In this document: one piece after another, positions 7,120-14,335 of the stretch | How the letters are laid out: every line of letters begins with the position of its first letter | Position numbering within the stretch: position 1 is the first letter of the stretch | Notes under the pieces: model-generated | The model's input: only the letters and a program-made list of their open reading frames with translations | Told to the model about the DNA's origin: nothing | Databases searched by the model: none | Assembly (NCBI GenBank): GCA_013813825.1 | Contig: JACCRA010000735.1 | Span: 1-17,330 of the forward strand | Direction of reading: 5' to 3' | DNA length: 17,330 nt | From: Pyrinomonadaceae bacterium | GTDB lineage: Bacteria > Acidobacteriota > Blastocatellia > Pyrinomonadales > Pyrinomonadaceae | Position numbers and translations under genes: made by a program

Positions 7120-7394
7120 TCTTGATCTTCACCGAAGCCGTGCTCGAACAGTTCACAGACGGCCGTCAAGGCCTCCGTCTCGTCCGCCCCGGCGACGGTC
7201 AGACGTAGCGCCGTTCCGCGCGCCGCCGCCAACAGCAGCACACTCAGAATCGACTTCGCGTCCGCCGCCGCGTTCCCGTCAATGCGTTCAAGTCTGATGC
7301 CGCTGGTGAACCCGCTCGCGACGCGCACCAAGCGCGCCGCCGCGCGGGCGTGCAGACCGAGACGATTTGTCACCACCACTCGCCGTTCCAACAT
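7116..7394 (-). CDS. ptsH: Phosphocarrier protein HPr
   Basis: This small cytoplasmic phosphocarrier has 92 residues. His15 in NRLGLHARAAA accepts phosphate from enzyme I and donates it to EIIA. Ser48, in DAKSILSVLLLAA, is in the place of the regulatory serine (Ser46) that HPr kinase modifies in Firmicutes and other groups. The Lys-Ser-Ile context is kept, which fits the hprK gene found in the same cluster. The ATG at 7394 lies directly after the EIIA stop (TGAATG), and the stop overlaps the start of ptsI, so the three PTS proteins are probably translationally coupled. Confidence 0.95.
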   Translation of the reverse strand: MLERRVVVTNRLGLHARAAARLVRVASGFTSGIRLERIDGNAAADAKSILSVLLLAAARGTALRLTVAGADETEALTAVCELFEHGFGEDQE

Positions 7395-7844
7395 TCAACT
7401 CTTTTTTGGCGCGGCCAACAGATCGCCCGCAAGGTAGATGGCCTCTCGCCCCTGATCGCGGACGCGTTCGGCCACCGCTCCGAGCGAATCGTCGTCCGAT
7501 TGGCTCGCCAGCCGGATCAGCATCGGCAGGTTCACGCCCGTCACCACTTCGACTTCGCCCTCGGCGAGAAACATCGACGCGATATTCGTCGGCGTCCCGC
7601 CGAACATGTCCGTCAGCAGCAGCACGCCACGCCCCTGCGAGACGCTGGTAATGGCCCGCTCGATCTCGTCGCGCGCGGCGTCCACATCATCGTGCCAGCC
7701 GATGGAAATGGCCGCGACGTGTGCGATTGGTCCCACGATCATTTCCGCCGCCGCCAACAACTCGTTTGCCAGTTGCCCGTGAGTCACGATCACGCCCGCC
7801 ACCACGCGCTGCTGTACCTCAATTTTTCCGCCGCTCTGATTCAT
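7395..7844 (-). CDS. PTS EIIA component, mannose/fructose family
   Basis: The protein has 149 residues and a single EIIA-Man (PF03610-type) domain. The strand-loop VIVTHGQLANELL carries the phosphorylated His22. DMFGGTPTN (79-87) and VTGVNLPML (101-109) complete the conserved active-site surface. In transport systems this domain passes phosphate from HPr to EIIB. Here it stands alone, without EIIB, EIIC or EIID, which favours a sensory or regulatory role, as proposed for the similar rpoN/hprK/rapZ-linked EIIA-Man genes in acidobacteria and deltaproteobacteria. The ATG at 7844 has a GGAG ribosome-binding site 6-7 bases upstream. It is followed immediately by ptsH. Confidence 0.92.
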   Translation of the reverse strand: MNQSGGKIEVQQRVVAGVIVTHGQLANELLAAAEMIVGPIAHVAAISIGWHDDVDAARDEIERAITSVSQGRGVLLLTDMFGGTPTNIASMFLAEGEVEVVTGVNLPMLIRLASQSDDDSLGAVAERVRDQGREAIYLAGDLLAAPKKS

Positions 7845-7871
7845 GACTCGACTCCGCTACCTCGGCCCGCG

Positions 7872-8210
7872 TTAATTTTTATCCCGCCTGTATTCCGCGT
7901 CGCTAAACGAACCTAAAATCGAGCCGGCGACAGTTGCCCTCCGCCGCGACGCTTTTTCGATGATCTTCAACTCGCTCTGATCGAGCCAGACGCCCCCGCA
8001 ACTCTCACACTTGTCGATCAGCACGAGATCATAGATCACCAGCTTTCTCATCTCGCGCCCATCGAGAGGGCAGCAACGCGGACGTTCGCCCGCCGGCCGT
8101 AGCTGGGCCGAGCAGTCATGGCAGACGGCCAAACCTTCTTCTTCATCGACAGTCAAAGCCTCCGGCTCAAAAAGCAGTTCGCATCTTAAGCAATTCATCT
8201 GGTTTGCCAT
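7872..8210 (-). CDS. Small double zinc-ribbon protein (zf-TFIIB-like)
   Basis: The protein has 112 residues from the ATG at 8210. The first ribbon has C7-x2-C10 and C30-x2-C33. The second has CPLDG (C46/C47) and C68-x2-C71 followed by GGVWLDQSEL, the signature of zf-TFIIB domains (CxxCxGxWLDxGEL). The tail is basic and then polar. Its function is unknown; zinc ribbons of this kind bind nucleic acid or protein. An alternative in-frame TTG at 8234 would overlap the rapZ stop (TTGA), and an ATG also exists at 8222. I prefer 8210 because the conserved part starts there and GGTG lies upstream, but this is uncertain. Its place between rapZ and the EIIA gene suggests that it belongs to the regulatory PTS run. 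Confidence 0.8.
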   Translation of the reverse strand: MANQMNCLRCELLFEPEALTVDEEEGLAVCHDCSAQLRPAGERPRCCPLDGREMRKLVIYDLVLIDKCESCGGVWLDQSELKIIEKASRRRATVAGSILGSFSDAEYRRDKN

Positions 8211-8230
8211 ATCTGTCACCATTATTCGAT

Positions 8231-9238
8231 TCAACTCTGCCCACGCGCCTTGCCACTTGGTGTGTGCGGTGGTGGTGGCGGCGGGCGACGTAGCCCCGAC
8301 GGTTGCCGCTTGGTCTTCCGCACGTCGCGATGCACCGCTGTCGCGTCGAAGCCACGGCGGCGCAAACTCTTGGCAAGCGAATTGGCGACCATCACCGAAC
8401 GGTGACGTCCGCCCGTGCAGCCAATGCCAACCGTCAGATACGACTTGCCCTCGCGCCGGTAGAGCGGCAGCAGGTAGTCCAACAAGTCGCCGAAACGGCG
8501 CAATGTTTCGATGGTCTCGGCCTGCGCTTTCAGATACTGCACTACCCGGCGGTCGTGGCCGGAAAGGTGGCGCAGTTCGGGGTCGAAGTACGGATTCGGC
8601 AAGTGGCGCACGTCGAATAGCAGATCGATGTCGCGGGGGCCACCGTACTTGTGGCCGAAGCTCAGAACCTGCACGCGCATCGGCGTGCCTTGTAAGTCGG
8701 GGCTGAAGCGTTCGAGCAAGTAGCGCCGGAGCGTGTGGACGGTGTGCTCGGACGTGTCAATGATCAGATCGGCCAACGCGCGGACGTGGGCCATCGCGTC
8801 GCGCTCAATGCGAATCGAATCGGGCAAGCCATCGCCAGTGTCGGCCGGGTGCGGGCGGCGTGTTTCGCTGAAGCGCCGTTGCAACGCCGCGTCTGAGGCC
8901 TCGAAGAAAAGCACGAAGACGTTCAGGCTGCTCTCCGCCCGCAACCTTCTTAACTGTCTCTCGAACTCGTTCAGGAAATTGCCTTCGCGAATACTGATAA
9001 CGAGAGCAGCGCGCCGGATGCGCGGCTGATCGGAGGAGTCGCCATCGTCCTGCTGGATCAAGCGCACGAAAGTTGGCAGCAGCGTCAGCGGAAGGTTATC
9101 GACGCAAAAGTATTTCAAATCCTCGAAGGCATCAGTCGCGGAGGACATGCCTGAGCCACTAAGGCCGGTGATGATCACGATGTCAGGCGTCCCAGAAGGA
9201 GGCGCGTCCGCATTAGTTTCTCGTCGGCTCGTGGTCAT
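8231..9238 (-). CDS. rapZ: RapZ-type RNase adapter / nucleotide-binding protein
   Basis: The protein has 335 residues from the ATG at 9238, which has AGAGG about 7-8 bases upstream. It is a RapZ/YvcJ protein. The N-terminal P-loop domain has GLSGSGMS (25-32), FEDLKYFCVDNLP and IREGNFLNEF; the C-terminal domain has SFGHKYGGPRDIDLLFDVRHLPNPYF and GIGCTGGRHRSV (271-282). In E. coli RapZ senses glucosamine-6-phosphate and guides RNase E to a small RNA; elsewhere the role is less clear. Two oddities stand out: the Walker A lysine is Met31, and a Pro-rich basic tail (about 310-335) makes it longer than the usual 280-300 residues. It starts 16 bases after hprK. The frame is open further upstream to 9337, but that part overlaps hprK and is not conserved in appearance. 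Confidence 0.94.
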   Translation of the reverse strand: MTTSRRETNADAPPSGTPDIVIITGLSGSGMSSATDAFEDLKYFCVDNLPLTLLPTFVRLIQQDDGDSSDQPRIRRAALVISIREGNFLNEFERQLRRLRAESSLNVFVLFFEASDAALQRRFSETRRPHPADTGDGLPDSIRIERDAMAHVRALADLIIDTSEHTVHTLRRYLLERFSPDLQGTPMRVQVLSFGHKYGGPRDIDLLFDVRHLPNPYFDPELRHLSGHDRRVVQYLKAQAETIETLRRFGDLLDYLLPLYRREGKSYLTVGIGCTGGRHRSVMVANSLAKSLRRRGFDATAVHRDVRKTKRQPSGLRRPPPPPPHTPSGKARGQS

Positions 9239-9254
9239 CAAAAGCCCTCTGCGG

Positions 9255-10256
9255 TTACGCCATTTCGTCCGGCGGCGGATCAATCGTGCTACCCGCGCCA
9301 CCGGCCCGAAGCAGTTCGGCGTCGTGGCGGGCGGCAAACTGGCGCGCCGCGTTGTGACCGCGCACGCGCAGCAGATGAACGCGCAAAGCCGTCTCGATGA
9401 GGGTCGAAAGGTTGCGCCCCGGACTCACCGGGAGCAGGACGTGGGGCACGCGAACGCCGAGAATCTCAATCGTGCGCTCGTCGATGCCGAGCCGCTCAAC
9501 CTCTCTAGCGTTGTGCCAGCGTTCCAGACGGATCGAAAGTCCGATGGGTTGCGGGTCGCTCGTCGCCGCCACGCCCAGCAACTCGCGAACATTAATAATT
9601 CCGAGGCCGCGTATTTCCATCAACTCACGCAGCATTTCCGGCCCGCTCCCCAGCAGTTCTTCCGGCCCGGTGCGGCGCACCTCAACCACGTCGTCCGCGA
9701 TCAGCCGGTGGCCGCGCATAATGAGGTCGAGCGCGCATTCAGACTTCCCGATCCCTGACTCGCCTTCAATCAGCACGCCCAAACCATAAGCCGCGAGCAG
9801 CACGCCGTGCCGCGTCGTGCGCGGGGCGAGCACGCCTTGCAGAAATTCCGTGACGCCGACGATGGCCTGCGAGCTAACGAGCGTCGTCTGCAAGAGAGGC
9901 AGTTCCGCCGCTTCCGCCGCTTCCACAAACTCGACGGGCGGCTGTTGCTCCTTCGTCACTAGCACGCAACTAATCCGGTCTAATTCGAGATTCTGAATCG
10001 CCTCGCGGCGACGTTCAGGCGTCAGTTGGCCGAGAAACCGGATTTCACTCTGGCCGACAATTTGCACGCGTCCCGCATGGATATAATTGGGAAAACCGGC
10101 GAGCGCAAGACTGAGCTTTTGAATGCGCGCGGAGGTGAGCCTTCGCTTCGCCATTCCGCGCGCGCCCGCCAGCACGCGCAAGCCGAGCCGAGCCGAAGCC
10201 TGCTCGAAGAACTCGCTTATGCTGATCGTCGGAGTCTCTTTCTCGCCGTCACTCAT
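9255..10256 (-). CDS. hprK: HPr kinase/phosphorylase
   Basis: This bifunctional enzyme phosphorylates or dephosphorylates HPr on its regulatory serine. At 333 residues it has family length. The N-terminal domain is about residues 10-140. The C-terminal kinase domain has the conserved His150 in RHGVLLAAYG, the Walker A loop GESGIGKS (165-172), Asp188-Asp189 in LIADDVV, and the HprK signature LMEIRGLGIINVRELLG (212-228). The ATG at 10256 has GAGG about 5 bases upstream. HPr in the same cluster keeps the target serine, so the kinase has an obvious local substrate. Two perfect inverted repeats lie directly upstream (10271-10330). Confidence 0.96.
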   Translation of the reverse strand: MSDGEKETPTISISEFFEQASARLGLRVLAGARGMAKRRLTSARIQKLSLALAGFPNYIHAGRVQIVGQSEIRFLGQLTPERRREAIQNLELDRISCVLVTKEQQPPVEFVEAAEAAELPLLQTTLVSSQAIVGVTEFLQGVLAPRTTRHGVLLAAYGLGVLIEGESGIGKSECALDLIMRGHRLIADDVVEVRRTGPEELLGSGPEMLRELMEIRGLGIINVRELLGVAATSDPQPIGLSIRLERWHNAREVERLGIDERTIEILGVRVPHVLLPVSPGRNLSTLIETALRVHLLRVRGHNAARQFAARHDAELLRAGGAGSTIDPPPDEMA

Positions 10257-10270
10257 CGGGCCTCGATTAA

Positions 10271-10290
10271 TGCCGTTCCACCCAACGGCA
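10271..10290 (-). promoter_or_regulatory. Hairpin just upstream of hprK
   Basis: TGCCGTT and AACGGCA form a perfect 7-bp stem around a 6-base loop. It lies 14 bases before the hprK ATG, immediately next to the ribosome-binding region. It is close enough to affect ribosome access or RNA stability. There is no T run directly after it, so it is not an obvious terminator. Confidence 0.5.
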
Positions 10291-10299
10291 AAATGAGCA

Positions 10300-10330
10300 G
10301 GCGCGGCGAGTGCGTGTCACCCGCCGCGCC
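10300..10330 (-). promoter_or_regulatory. GC-rich hairpin between yceI and hprK
   Basis: GGCGCGGCG (10300-10308) and CGCCGCGCC (10322-10330) form a perfect 9-bp GC stem, with GTG/CAC able to pair inside the loop. It starts 25 bases after the yceI stop. On the minus strand it is followed by TGCTCATTTT, a weak T stretch, so partial transcription termination between yceI and hprK is possible. Confidence 0.5.
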
Positions 10331-10354
10331 GAAGTTGCCTCGCCATCCTTGAGC

Positions 10355-11026
10355 TTATGGTTTGGCGGGCGTGGCCGAGGGCTGCGGCGGTCGCGGTTGC
10401 TGCTGAGGCGGCGGTTGTCCGCCGGACGGGCGCGTCACGAGGTCAAGCTCGATGTCAATCATGTTGCCGAGGAAGTCGGGGTTGTCGCCGCGCGCGTAAG
10501 TGATGCCATAGTCGCGGCGGTCGAGGGTCAGGCGTGCAGTCACGCCCATCGTCGTGCTGCCGTTGGTCGGGTTCTTCTTCAAGCCGCTCACGGTGAAGGG
10601 CAACTCGATCTCTTTCGACACGCCGTGCATGGTGAACGTGCCGTGCGCGATTAATTGATTACCCTTCTTCTCCACGCGCTTGCTTTCAAAAACGATTTCA
10701 GGAAATTTTTCCACGTCGAAGAAGTCGGCGTTACGCAAATGCACGTCGCGCCGCTCAATGCCGGTGTCCACACTCGTGGCCTTGATGCGCGCGACGACTG
10801 ACGATTTACTGACGTCCGCGTCGTCATAACTGATCTGGACGGTAAAGTCCGAGAACTTGCCGCTCACCTTCGAGAGGCCGCCGAGAATGGGCACCGCGAA
10901 GCCGACGTTGGAATGGGCCGAGTCAATCTCAAATTTCATCTCGGCGGCCCGCGCCAAACGAAGTGGCGCGACCACTAAGAGCGCGATGGCGAGTGAGAGC
11001 AGCGCGAGCGAAAGTTTCTTATTCAT
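10355..11026 (-). CDS. YceI-family periplasmic protein
   Basis: The protein has 223 residues. A Sec signal peptide (1-27, cleavage after ARA) is followed by a YceI lipocalin-like beta-barrel. Typical landmarks are FEIDSAHSNVGFAVP, GKFSDFTVQISYD, RDVHLRNADFFDVEKFPEI, GTFTMHGVSKEIELP and LDRRDYGITY. YceI proteins bind long isoprenoid or lipid-like molecules in the periplasm; the exact ligand here is unknown. The last 25 residues are a Pro/Gln-rich tail. The ATG at 11026 follows AGGAGG about 11 bases upstream. It sits between hpf and hprK with hairpins on both sides, so it may be expressed separately from those cytoplasmic regulators. Confidence 0.9.
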   Translation of the reverse strand: MNKKLSLALLSLAIALLVVAPLRLARAAEMKFEIDSAHSNVGFAVPILGGLSKVSGKFSDFTVQISYDDADVSKSSVVARIKATSVDTGIERRDVHLRNADFFDVEKFPEIVFESKRVEKKGNQLIAHGTFTMHGVSKEIELPFTVSGLKKNPTNGSTTMGVTARLTLDRRDYGITYARGDNPDFLGNMIDIELDLVTRPSGGQPPPQQQPRPPQPSATPAKP

Positions 11027-11051
11027 AGATGAGCTATCCTCCTGAAAATGT

Positions 11052-11078
11052 GGCGGGCGAGAATCGCTTTCGCCCGCC
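11052..11078 (-). terminator. Hairpin between hpf and yceI, possible weak terminator
   Basis: GGCGGGCGA (11052-11060) and TCGCCCGCC (11070-11078) form a perfect 9-bp stem with a 9-base loop. It lies 14 bases after the hpf stop and is followed on the minus strand by ACATTTTC, then the yceI ribosome-binding site. The stem is strong and the T run short, so incomplete termination or RNA 3'-end protection is more likely than a full stop. Confidence 0.5.
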
Positions 11079-11092
11079 GCGTGATAATTGAG

Positions 11093-11632
11093 CTATGGCT
11101 CGATCAGTCCGTAGTTGCCGTCCTTGCGCTTGTAAATCACTCCCAGACGGTTGGTGTCGGCATCGCGAAAGACAAGAAACTGATTGGTGTCTCCGGCGAG
11201 ACTAAGCGCCGCTTCTTCCGGCGTCATCGGCTTCACGGTGTAGCGGCGAGCGTTGATAATTCGCACCGGCAGACGGGCGGGCGCGACCTGCCCATCGGCG
11301 TCGGCCGCCGTCGCTACCGCCGCCACCGACTGCGCGTTGTGTTTGCGCTCAATGATTTTCTTTTTGAGCTTTAACGCTTGCTTTTCGATCTTGGCGATGG
11401 CGCGCGTCAGCGCCTGATACATGTCGGCGTTGGTATCGGTGGCCGTCAGCGTGTGCTCGCGCCAGTGGAGCAGGATTTCGCCGATGTGGCGATTTTTCTG
11501 CACGTCAATGATGATATGCGCCCGCGCGGTCGAGTCGTTAAAAATGTGATCGAGTTTACTGAAATGATCCTCGACATGGCGACGGATGGTCGGCGTCATT
11601 TCAACGTGACGACCCGTGTACTCAAATATCAT
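11093..11632 (-). CDS. hpf: Ribosome hibernation promoting factor, long form
   Basis: The protein has 179 residues from the ATG at 11632 (MIFEYTGRHVEMTP...), with GGAGG 11 bases upstream. The N-terminal domain (about 1-100) has the HPF/YfiA beta-alpha-beta-beta-beta-alpha pattern and binds the 30S decoding centre. A basic, Ala-rich linker leads to a C-terminal domain (about 123-179: RRYTVKPMTPEEAALSL...NQFLVFRDADTNRLGVIYKRKDGNYGLIEP), which in long HPFs dimerises to form 100S ribosomes. An upstream extension of the frame (to 11695) runs through a repeat hairpin and is rejected. hpf directly downstream of rpoN is a widespread arrangement. Confidence 0.94.
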   Translation of the reverse strand: MIFEYTGRHVEMTPTIRRHVEDHFSKLDHIFNDSTARAHIIIDVQKNRHIGEILLHWREHTLTATDTNADMYQALTRAIAKIEKQALKLKKKIIERKHNAQSVAAVATAADADGQVAPARLPVRIINARRYTVKPMTPEEAALSLAGDTNQFLVFRDADTNRLGVIYKRKDGNYGLIEP

Positions 11633-11658
11633 TGCGACCGGTTCCTCCCTGATAGAAA

Positions 11659-11741
11659 GGATGAGGGCGGAGGGATGAGGGATGCAACAAGACACAAAGC
11701 AAATTTGTTCTTATTCATCCCTCATCCCTCCGCCCTCATCC
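11659..11741 (-). repeat. Perfect inverted repeat of heptanucleotide units between rpoN and hpf
   Basis: Two perfectly complementary 26-base arms (11659-11684 and 11716-11741) flank a 31-base AT-rich loop. Each arm is itself a short tandem series of 7-base units: CATCCCT, CATCCCT, CCGCCCT, CATCCCT in the right arm (11716-11743). It starts 5 bases after the rpoN stop and ends just before the hpf ribosome-binding site (GGAGG at about 11644-11648). There is no T run after the stem, so it looks unlike an intrinsic terminator. An RNA-processing site, stabiliser or translation control for hpf, or a dispersed repeat, are the main options. Confidence 0.7.
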
Positions 11742-11746
11742 CTCAA

Positions 11747-13390
11747 TTAAACAACTGCCTTGCGCTCGCGCGATCCCGGAATCTGCATTTGGTCCCGGTA
11801 CTTCGCTACCGTGCGGCGCGACAACTTGATGCCGTCTTTGCTGAGAATCTTGACCACCTGATCGTCGGTAATCGGGTTGTGCGAGTCTTCTTCTTCGATC
11901 AGCTTTTTGATTTGCAACTTAATAATGCGCGTCGAGACTTCCTCGCCGTCCTCATTCGTCATCCCTTCGGTGAAGAAGCGCCGCAGTTCGATGACGCCTT
12001 GCGGCGTGTGCGCGTACTTGCGATTGACAACGCGCGAGATAGTCGAGAGGTGCATCCCCGTGTCTTCGGCCACGTCCTTGAGCATCATCGGCTTGATGAA
12101 TTGCACGCCGTGATTCAGAAATTCGCGCTGACGGAGCACAATGCATTCGACGACGCGATAAATCGTCTGCCGGCGGTGCTCGATGTTACGGAGCAGATCG
12201 ACGGCCGAGCGCATTTTGTCCTTGATGAAGTCGCGTGTTTCTTTCGAAGTGTCCGGCTTGCCGAGCATGTGCTGGTAACTGTGGCTGATCCGCAGACGCG
12301 GGCTGCCGTCGTCGGCGAAGTAAATCACGTAATCGTCATCGATCTTTTCGATGAAGACTTCGGGGACGACGGGGATGGCGTCATCGGCGGCGAAGTGGCG
12401 GCCGGGGTGCGGGTTGAGCGTGCGAATGTAGTCGAGTTCGGCGATCAATCCTTCGACGCTGACGCCTACCTGCTTGGAGAGAACGGGCAGCTTATGCTGC
12501 TGCAACTCGGATAAGGCGTGATCGCGGATCAATTGCGCGGCCAAACGTTCGCCCTCGCCACGCACTTCCAACTGAACCAACAGACAGTCGCGCACGTCGC
12601 GCGCGCCACAGCCGACCGGATCGAGTTGCATGACGTGGCGACGCGCCTCTTCGACCAACTCTTCCGGCCAGTCGCCGAGCGCCGCGATCTCTTCGTTCGT
12701 CGCGCTCAGACGCCCGTCTTGATCGAGATTGCCGACGACGGCCTCGGCCACTGGCAGCAACGGCGCCGGAATGTGGCTCATGTTAAGTTGCCACAGCAAG
12801 TGCTCGGACAGAGATTCAGGACGCGTCAGGAACTGCTCGAAGGTGGGGCCGTCTTCCTTATACTCGAATTCCTGCGTCTTGTAGCCGGGATCGAGATACT
12901 CCTGAAACTCGCGGCCGAAGTCGATCTCCTCGAACGGATCGCGGTCGCGCTCCGCTATCGCTCCTTCGTCATCGCGGTCGCGCTCCGCCGTCGCTCCTTC
13001 GTCATCGCCGCTGCCGCCAGGGCCGTCCTCAAAATTGGTCGGCAGTTCGGATGCCGGCTGATCGCCGTTTAAGGCGGCGATTTCCGTCGCGCTCAAGTCG
13101 CCGGCGCCATTCGCTCCCGGTAGCGAGCCATCGAAATCGGAGGCCACGGTGTCAGGCGCGCCTTCGCTATCGGCCACGCCGGAGGAGGCCAGTTGATCGA
13201 TGATCTCAGATTCGAGTTCCCGCTTCTCCTCCTGCTGCACTACTTCTTCCAGCACGGGATTTTCCAAGAGCTGTTCTTGGATCAAATCCGTTAACTCAAT
13301 CGCATTCATTTGCAGCATCTCGATGCGCTGGCGCAGTTGGGGCGTCAGCACGAGGCGTTGCGAAAGATTGGTCGTCAACTTAACAGACAT
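11747..13390 (-). CDS. rpoN: RNA polymerase sigma-54 factor
   Basis: The protein has 547 residues. Region I (about 1-50, Gln/Leu-rich: [22 protein letters not shown]) contacts enhancer-binding activators. Region II (about 55-175) is acidic and contains a recent 11-residue tandem duplication. The core-binding domain follows (from about 180), then the helix-turn-helix ([24 protein letters not shown]) and the RpoN box RRTVAKYR (525-532), which reads the -24 promoter element. It is longer than E. coli RpoN (477) mainly through region II. The ATG at 13390 lacks an obvious ribosome-binding site. A likely -10 box lies at 13468-13473, so rpoN probably has its own promoter. Confidence 0.97.
   Translation of the reverse strand: MSVKLTTNLSQRLVLTPQLRQRIEMLQMNAIELTDLIQEQLLENPVLEEVVQQEEKRELESEIIDQLASSGVADSEGAPDTVASDFDGSLPGANGAGDLSATEIAALNGDQPASELPTNFEDGPGGSGDDEGATAERDRDDEGAIAERDRDPFEEIDFGREFQEYLDPGYKTQEFEYKEDGPTFEQFLTRPESLSEHLLWQLNMSHIPAPLLPVAEAVVGNLDQDGRLSATNEEIAALGDWPEELVEEARRHVMQLDPVGCGARDVRDCLLVQLEVRGEGERLAAQLIRDHALSELQQHKLPVLSKQVGVSVEGLIAELDYIRTLNPHPGRHFAADDAIPVVPEVFIEKIDDDYVIYFADDGSPRLRISHSYQHMLGKPDTSKETRDFIKDKMRSAVDLLRNIEHRRQTIYRVVECIVLRQREFLNHGVQFIKPMMLKDVAEDTGMHLSTISRVVNRKYAHTPQGVIELRRFFTEGMTNEDGEEVSTRIIKLQIKKLIEEEDSHNPITDDQVVKILSKDGIKLSRRTVAKYRDQMQIPGSRERKAVV
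12938..13003 (-). repeat. 33-bp tandem duplication inside rpoN
   Basis: Two adjacent 33-base copies (12938-12970 and 12971-13003) differ at only two positions. They encode [11 protein letters not shown] and [11 protein letters not shown] in the acidic region II linker of sigma-54. The reading frame is kept. Near identity points to a recent duplication in a region under little constraint. Confidence 0.85.
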
Positions 13391-13467
13391 GCGTTTGCTT
13401 AAATGCCTATGGGGGAAAACTCTTGAGTGTGTTGTTGCTTGAATCGCCTGTTTGGGGCGACGAGGAG

Positions 13468-13473
13468 ATTATA
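13468..13473 (-). promoter_or_regulatory. Probable -10 box of an rpoN promoter
   Basis: The minus strand has a perfect TATAAT 78 bases before the rpoN ATG, which would give a leader of about 70 bases. The -35 region (around 13491-13497) matches the consensus poorly and falls inside the small hairpin at 13481-13498. The call rests on the -10 match and on its position in a 110-base gap between lptB and rpoN. Confidence 0.45.
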
Positions 13474-13480
13474 ACTGATC

Positions 13481-13498
13481 CGCTGCTTTCATGCAGCG
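13481..13498 (-). promoter_or_regulatory. Small hairpin after lptB
   Basis: CGCTGC and GCAGCG form a perfect 6-bp stem around a 6-base loop, starting 3 bases after the lptB stop. No T run follows. It overlaps the expected -35 position of the putative rpoN promoter, so it could be a weak 3' end of the lpt transcript or an operator. Confidence 0.4.
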
Positions 13499-13500
13499 AC

Positions 13501-14289
13501 TTACATGCGGAATTTTTCGCCGAGATAGAGGCGTCGCACTTCCGGGTCTTCGGTCAGGTCGAGCGGCGGGCCGGAGCGGAAGATCAAACCGTCGGCCATG
13601 ATGTAGGCGCGGTCGGTGACGCCGAGAGTTTCGCGCACATTATGATCCGTGATGAGGATGCCGATGCCGCGCGCGCGCAAGTACAGGATCATTTTCTGAA
13701 TCTCGTCCACCGCTTTAGGATCGATGCCGGCGAACGGCTCGTCGAGCAGGATGAACTGCGGTTCGGTGGCGAGCGCGCGGGCGATCTCGGTGCGGCGCCG
13801 CTCGCCGCCTGAAAGCGAATCGCCGCGCGTGTTCCTGACGTGCGCGACGCCGAACTCTTGCAATAGCTCTTCGAGCCGTTGGAGGCGCACGCGCCGCCGC
13901 AGTCCCATCGTCTCCAAGATGGCGAGGATGTTTTGGGCGACCGTCATCTTGCGAAACACCGAAGGCTCTTGCGGCAGATAACCGACGCCGAGCCGAGCGC
14001 GCAAATACATCGGCAGCTTCGTGATGTCACGTGCGGCCAAACGCACGCGCCCGCCGTCAGGACGCTCAAGGCCGATGATCATGTAAAAAGTCGTCGTCTT
14101 GCCCGCACCGTTCGCGCCAAGCAAGCCCACCACTTCGCCCGGCTCGACATGCAGACTGACCCCTCTCACCACTTGCCGCTTGCCGTAAAACTTCACGAGA
14201 TCGGTCCCGGCCAACGCCGCCGCGGACGGGACCGCAGCGGCCGGCGACAACCGTGAAGCGGCTTGCTGCTCGTTGATTAGCTCAATCAA
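13501..14289 (-). CDS. lptB: LPS export ABC transporter ATP-binding protein LptB
   Basis: This is the ATPase that powers extraction of lipopolysaccharide from the inner membrane. It has 262 residues, with Walker A GANGAGKT (58-65), Q-loop Gln107, ABC signature LSGGERRR (159-166), Walker [13 protein letters not shown] (180-191) and the switch His216 in [25 protein letters not shown] and the C-terminal LYLGEKFRM are hallmarks that separate LptB from other ABC ATPases. The first 28 residues are an unusual Ala-rich extension. The only plausible start is a TTG at 14289, with AGG upstream. The expected operon partner (LptC/LptA) lies upstream but is separated from it by a toxin-antitoxin pair. The LptF/LptG permeases are not in the window. 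Confidence 0.95.
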   Translation of the reverse strand: MIELINEQQAASRLSPAAAVPSAAALAGTDLVKFYGKRQVVRGVSLHVEPGEVVGLLGANGAGKTTTFYMIIGLERPDGGRVRLAARDITKLPMYLRARLGVGYLPQEPSVFRKMTVAQNILAILETMGLRRRVRLQRLEELLQEFGVAHVRNTRGDSLSGGERRRTEIARALATEPQFILLDEPFAGIDPKAVDEIQKMILYLRARGIGILITDHNVRETLGVTDRAYIMADGLIFRSGPPLDLTEDPEVRRLYLGEKFRM

Positions 14290-14335
14290 AGTTTAACCTA
14301 CAGATGTTTACGGCCGTGTTCGTCTCAAGCGTAAA

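Noticed and set aside
9239..9337. 33-codon N-terminal extension of rapZ
   Set aside because: It overlaps the end of hprK, has no conserved features, and an ATG with a good ribosome-binding site lies at 9238.
11633..11695. N-terminal extension of hpf (21 extra codons)
   Set aside because: It is translated from the inverted heptad repeat and lies upstream of the conserved HPF start (MIFEYTGRHV), which has its own GGAGG site.
11716..11743. Possible CRISPR or microsatellite (CATCCCT units)
   Set aside because: Four adjacent 7-base units without spacers, mirrored in the other arm, form an inverted repeat rather than a CRISPR array.
11378..12514. Long open frame on the plus strand (378 codons) opposite hpf and rpoN
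   Set aside because: It runs antisense through two well-supported genes with clear family motifs. It shows no recognisable domain and reflects the codon bias of the GC-rich genes on the other strand. The same applies to the plus-strand frame at 15050-16099.
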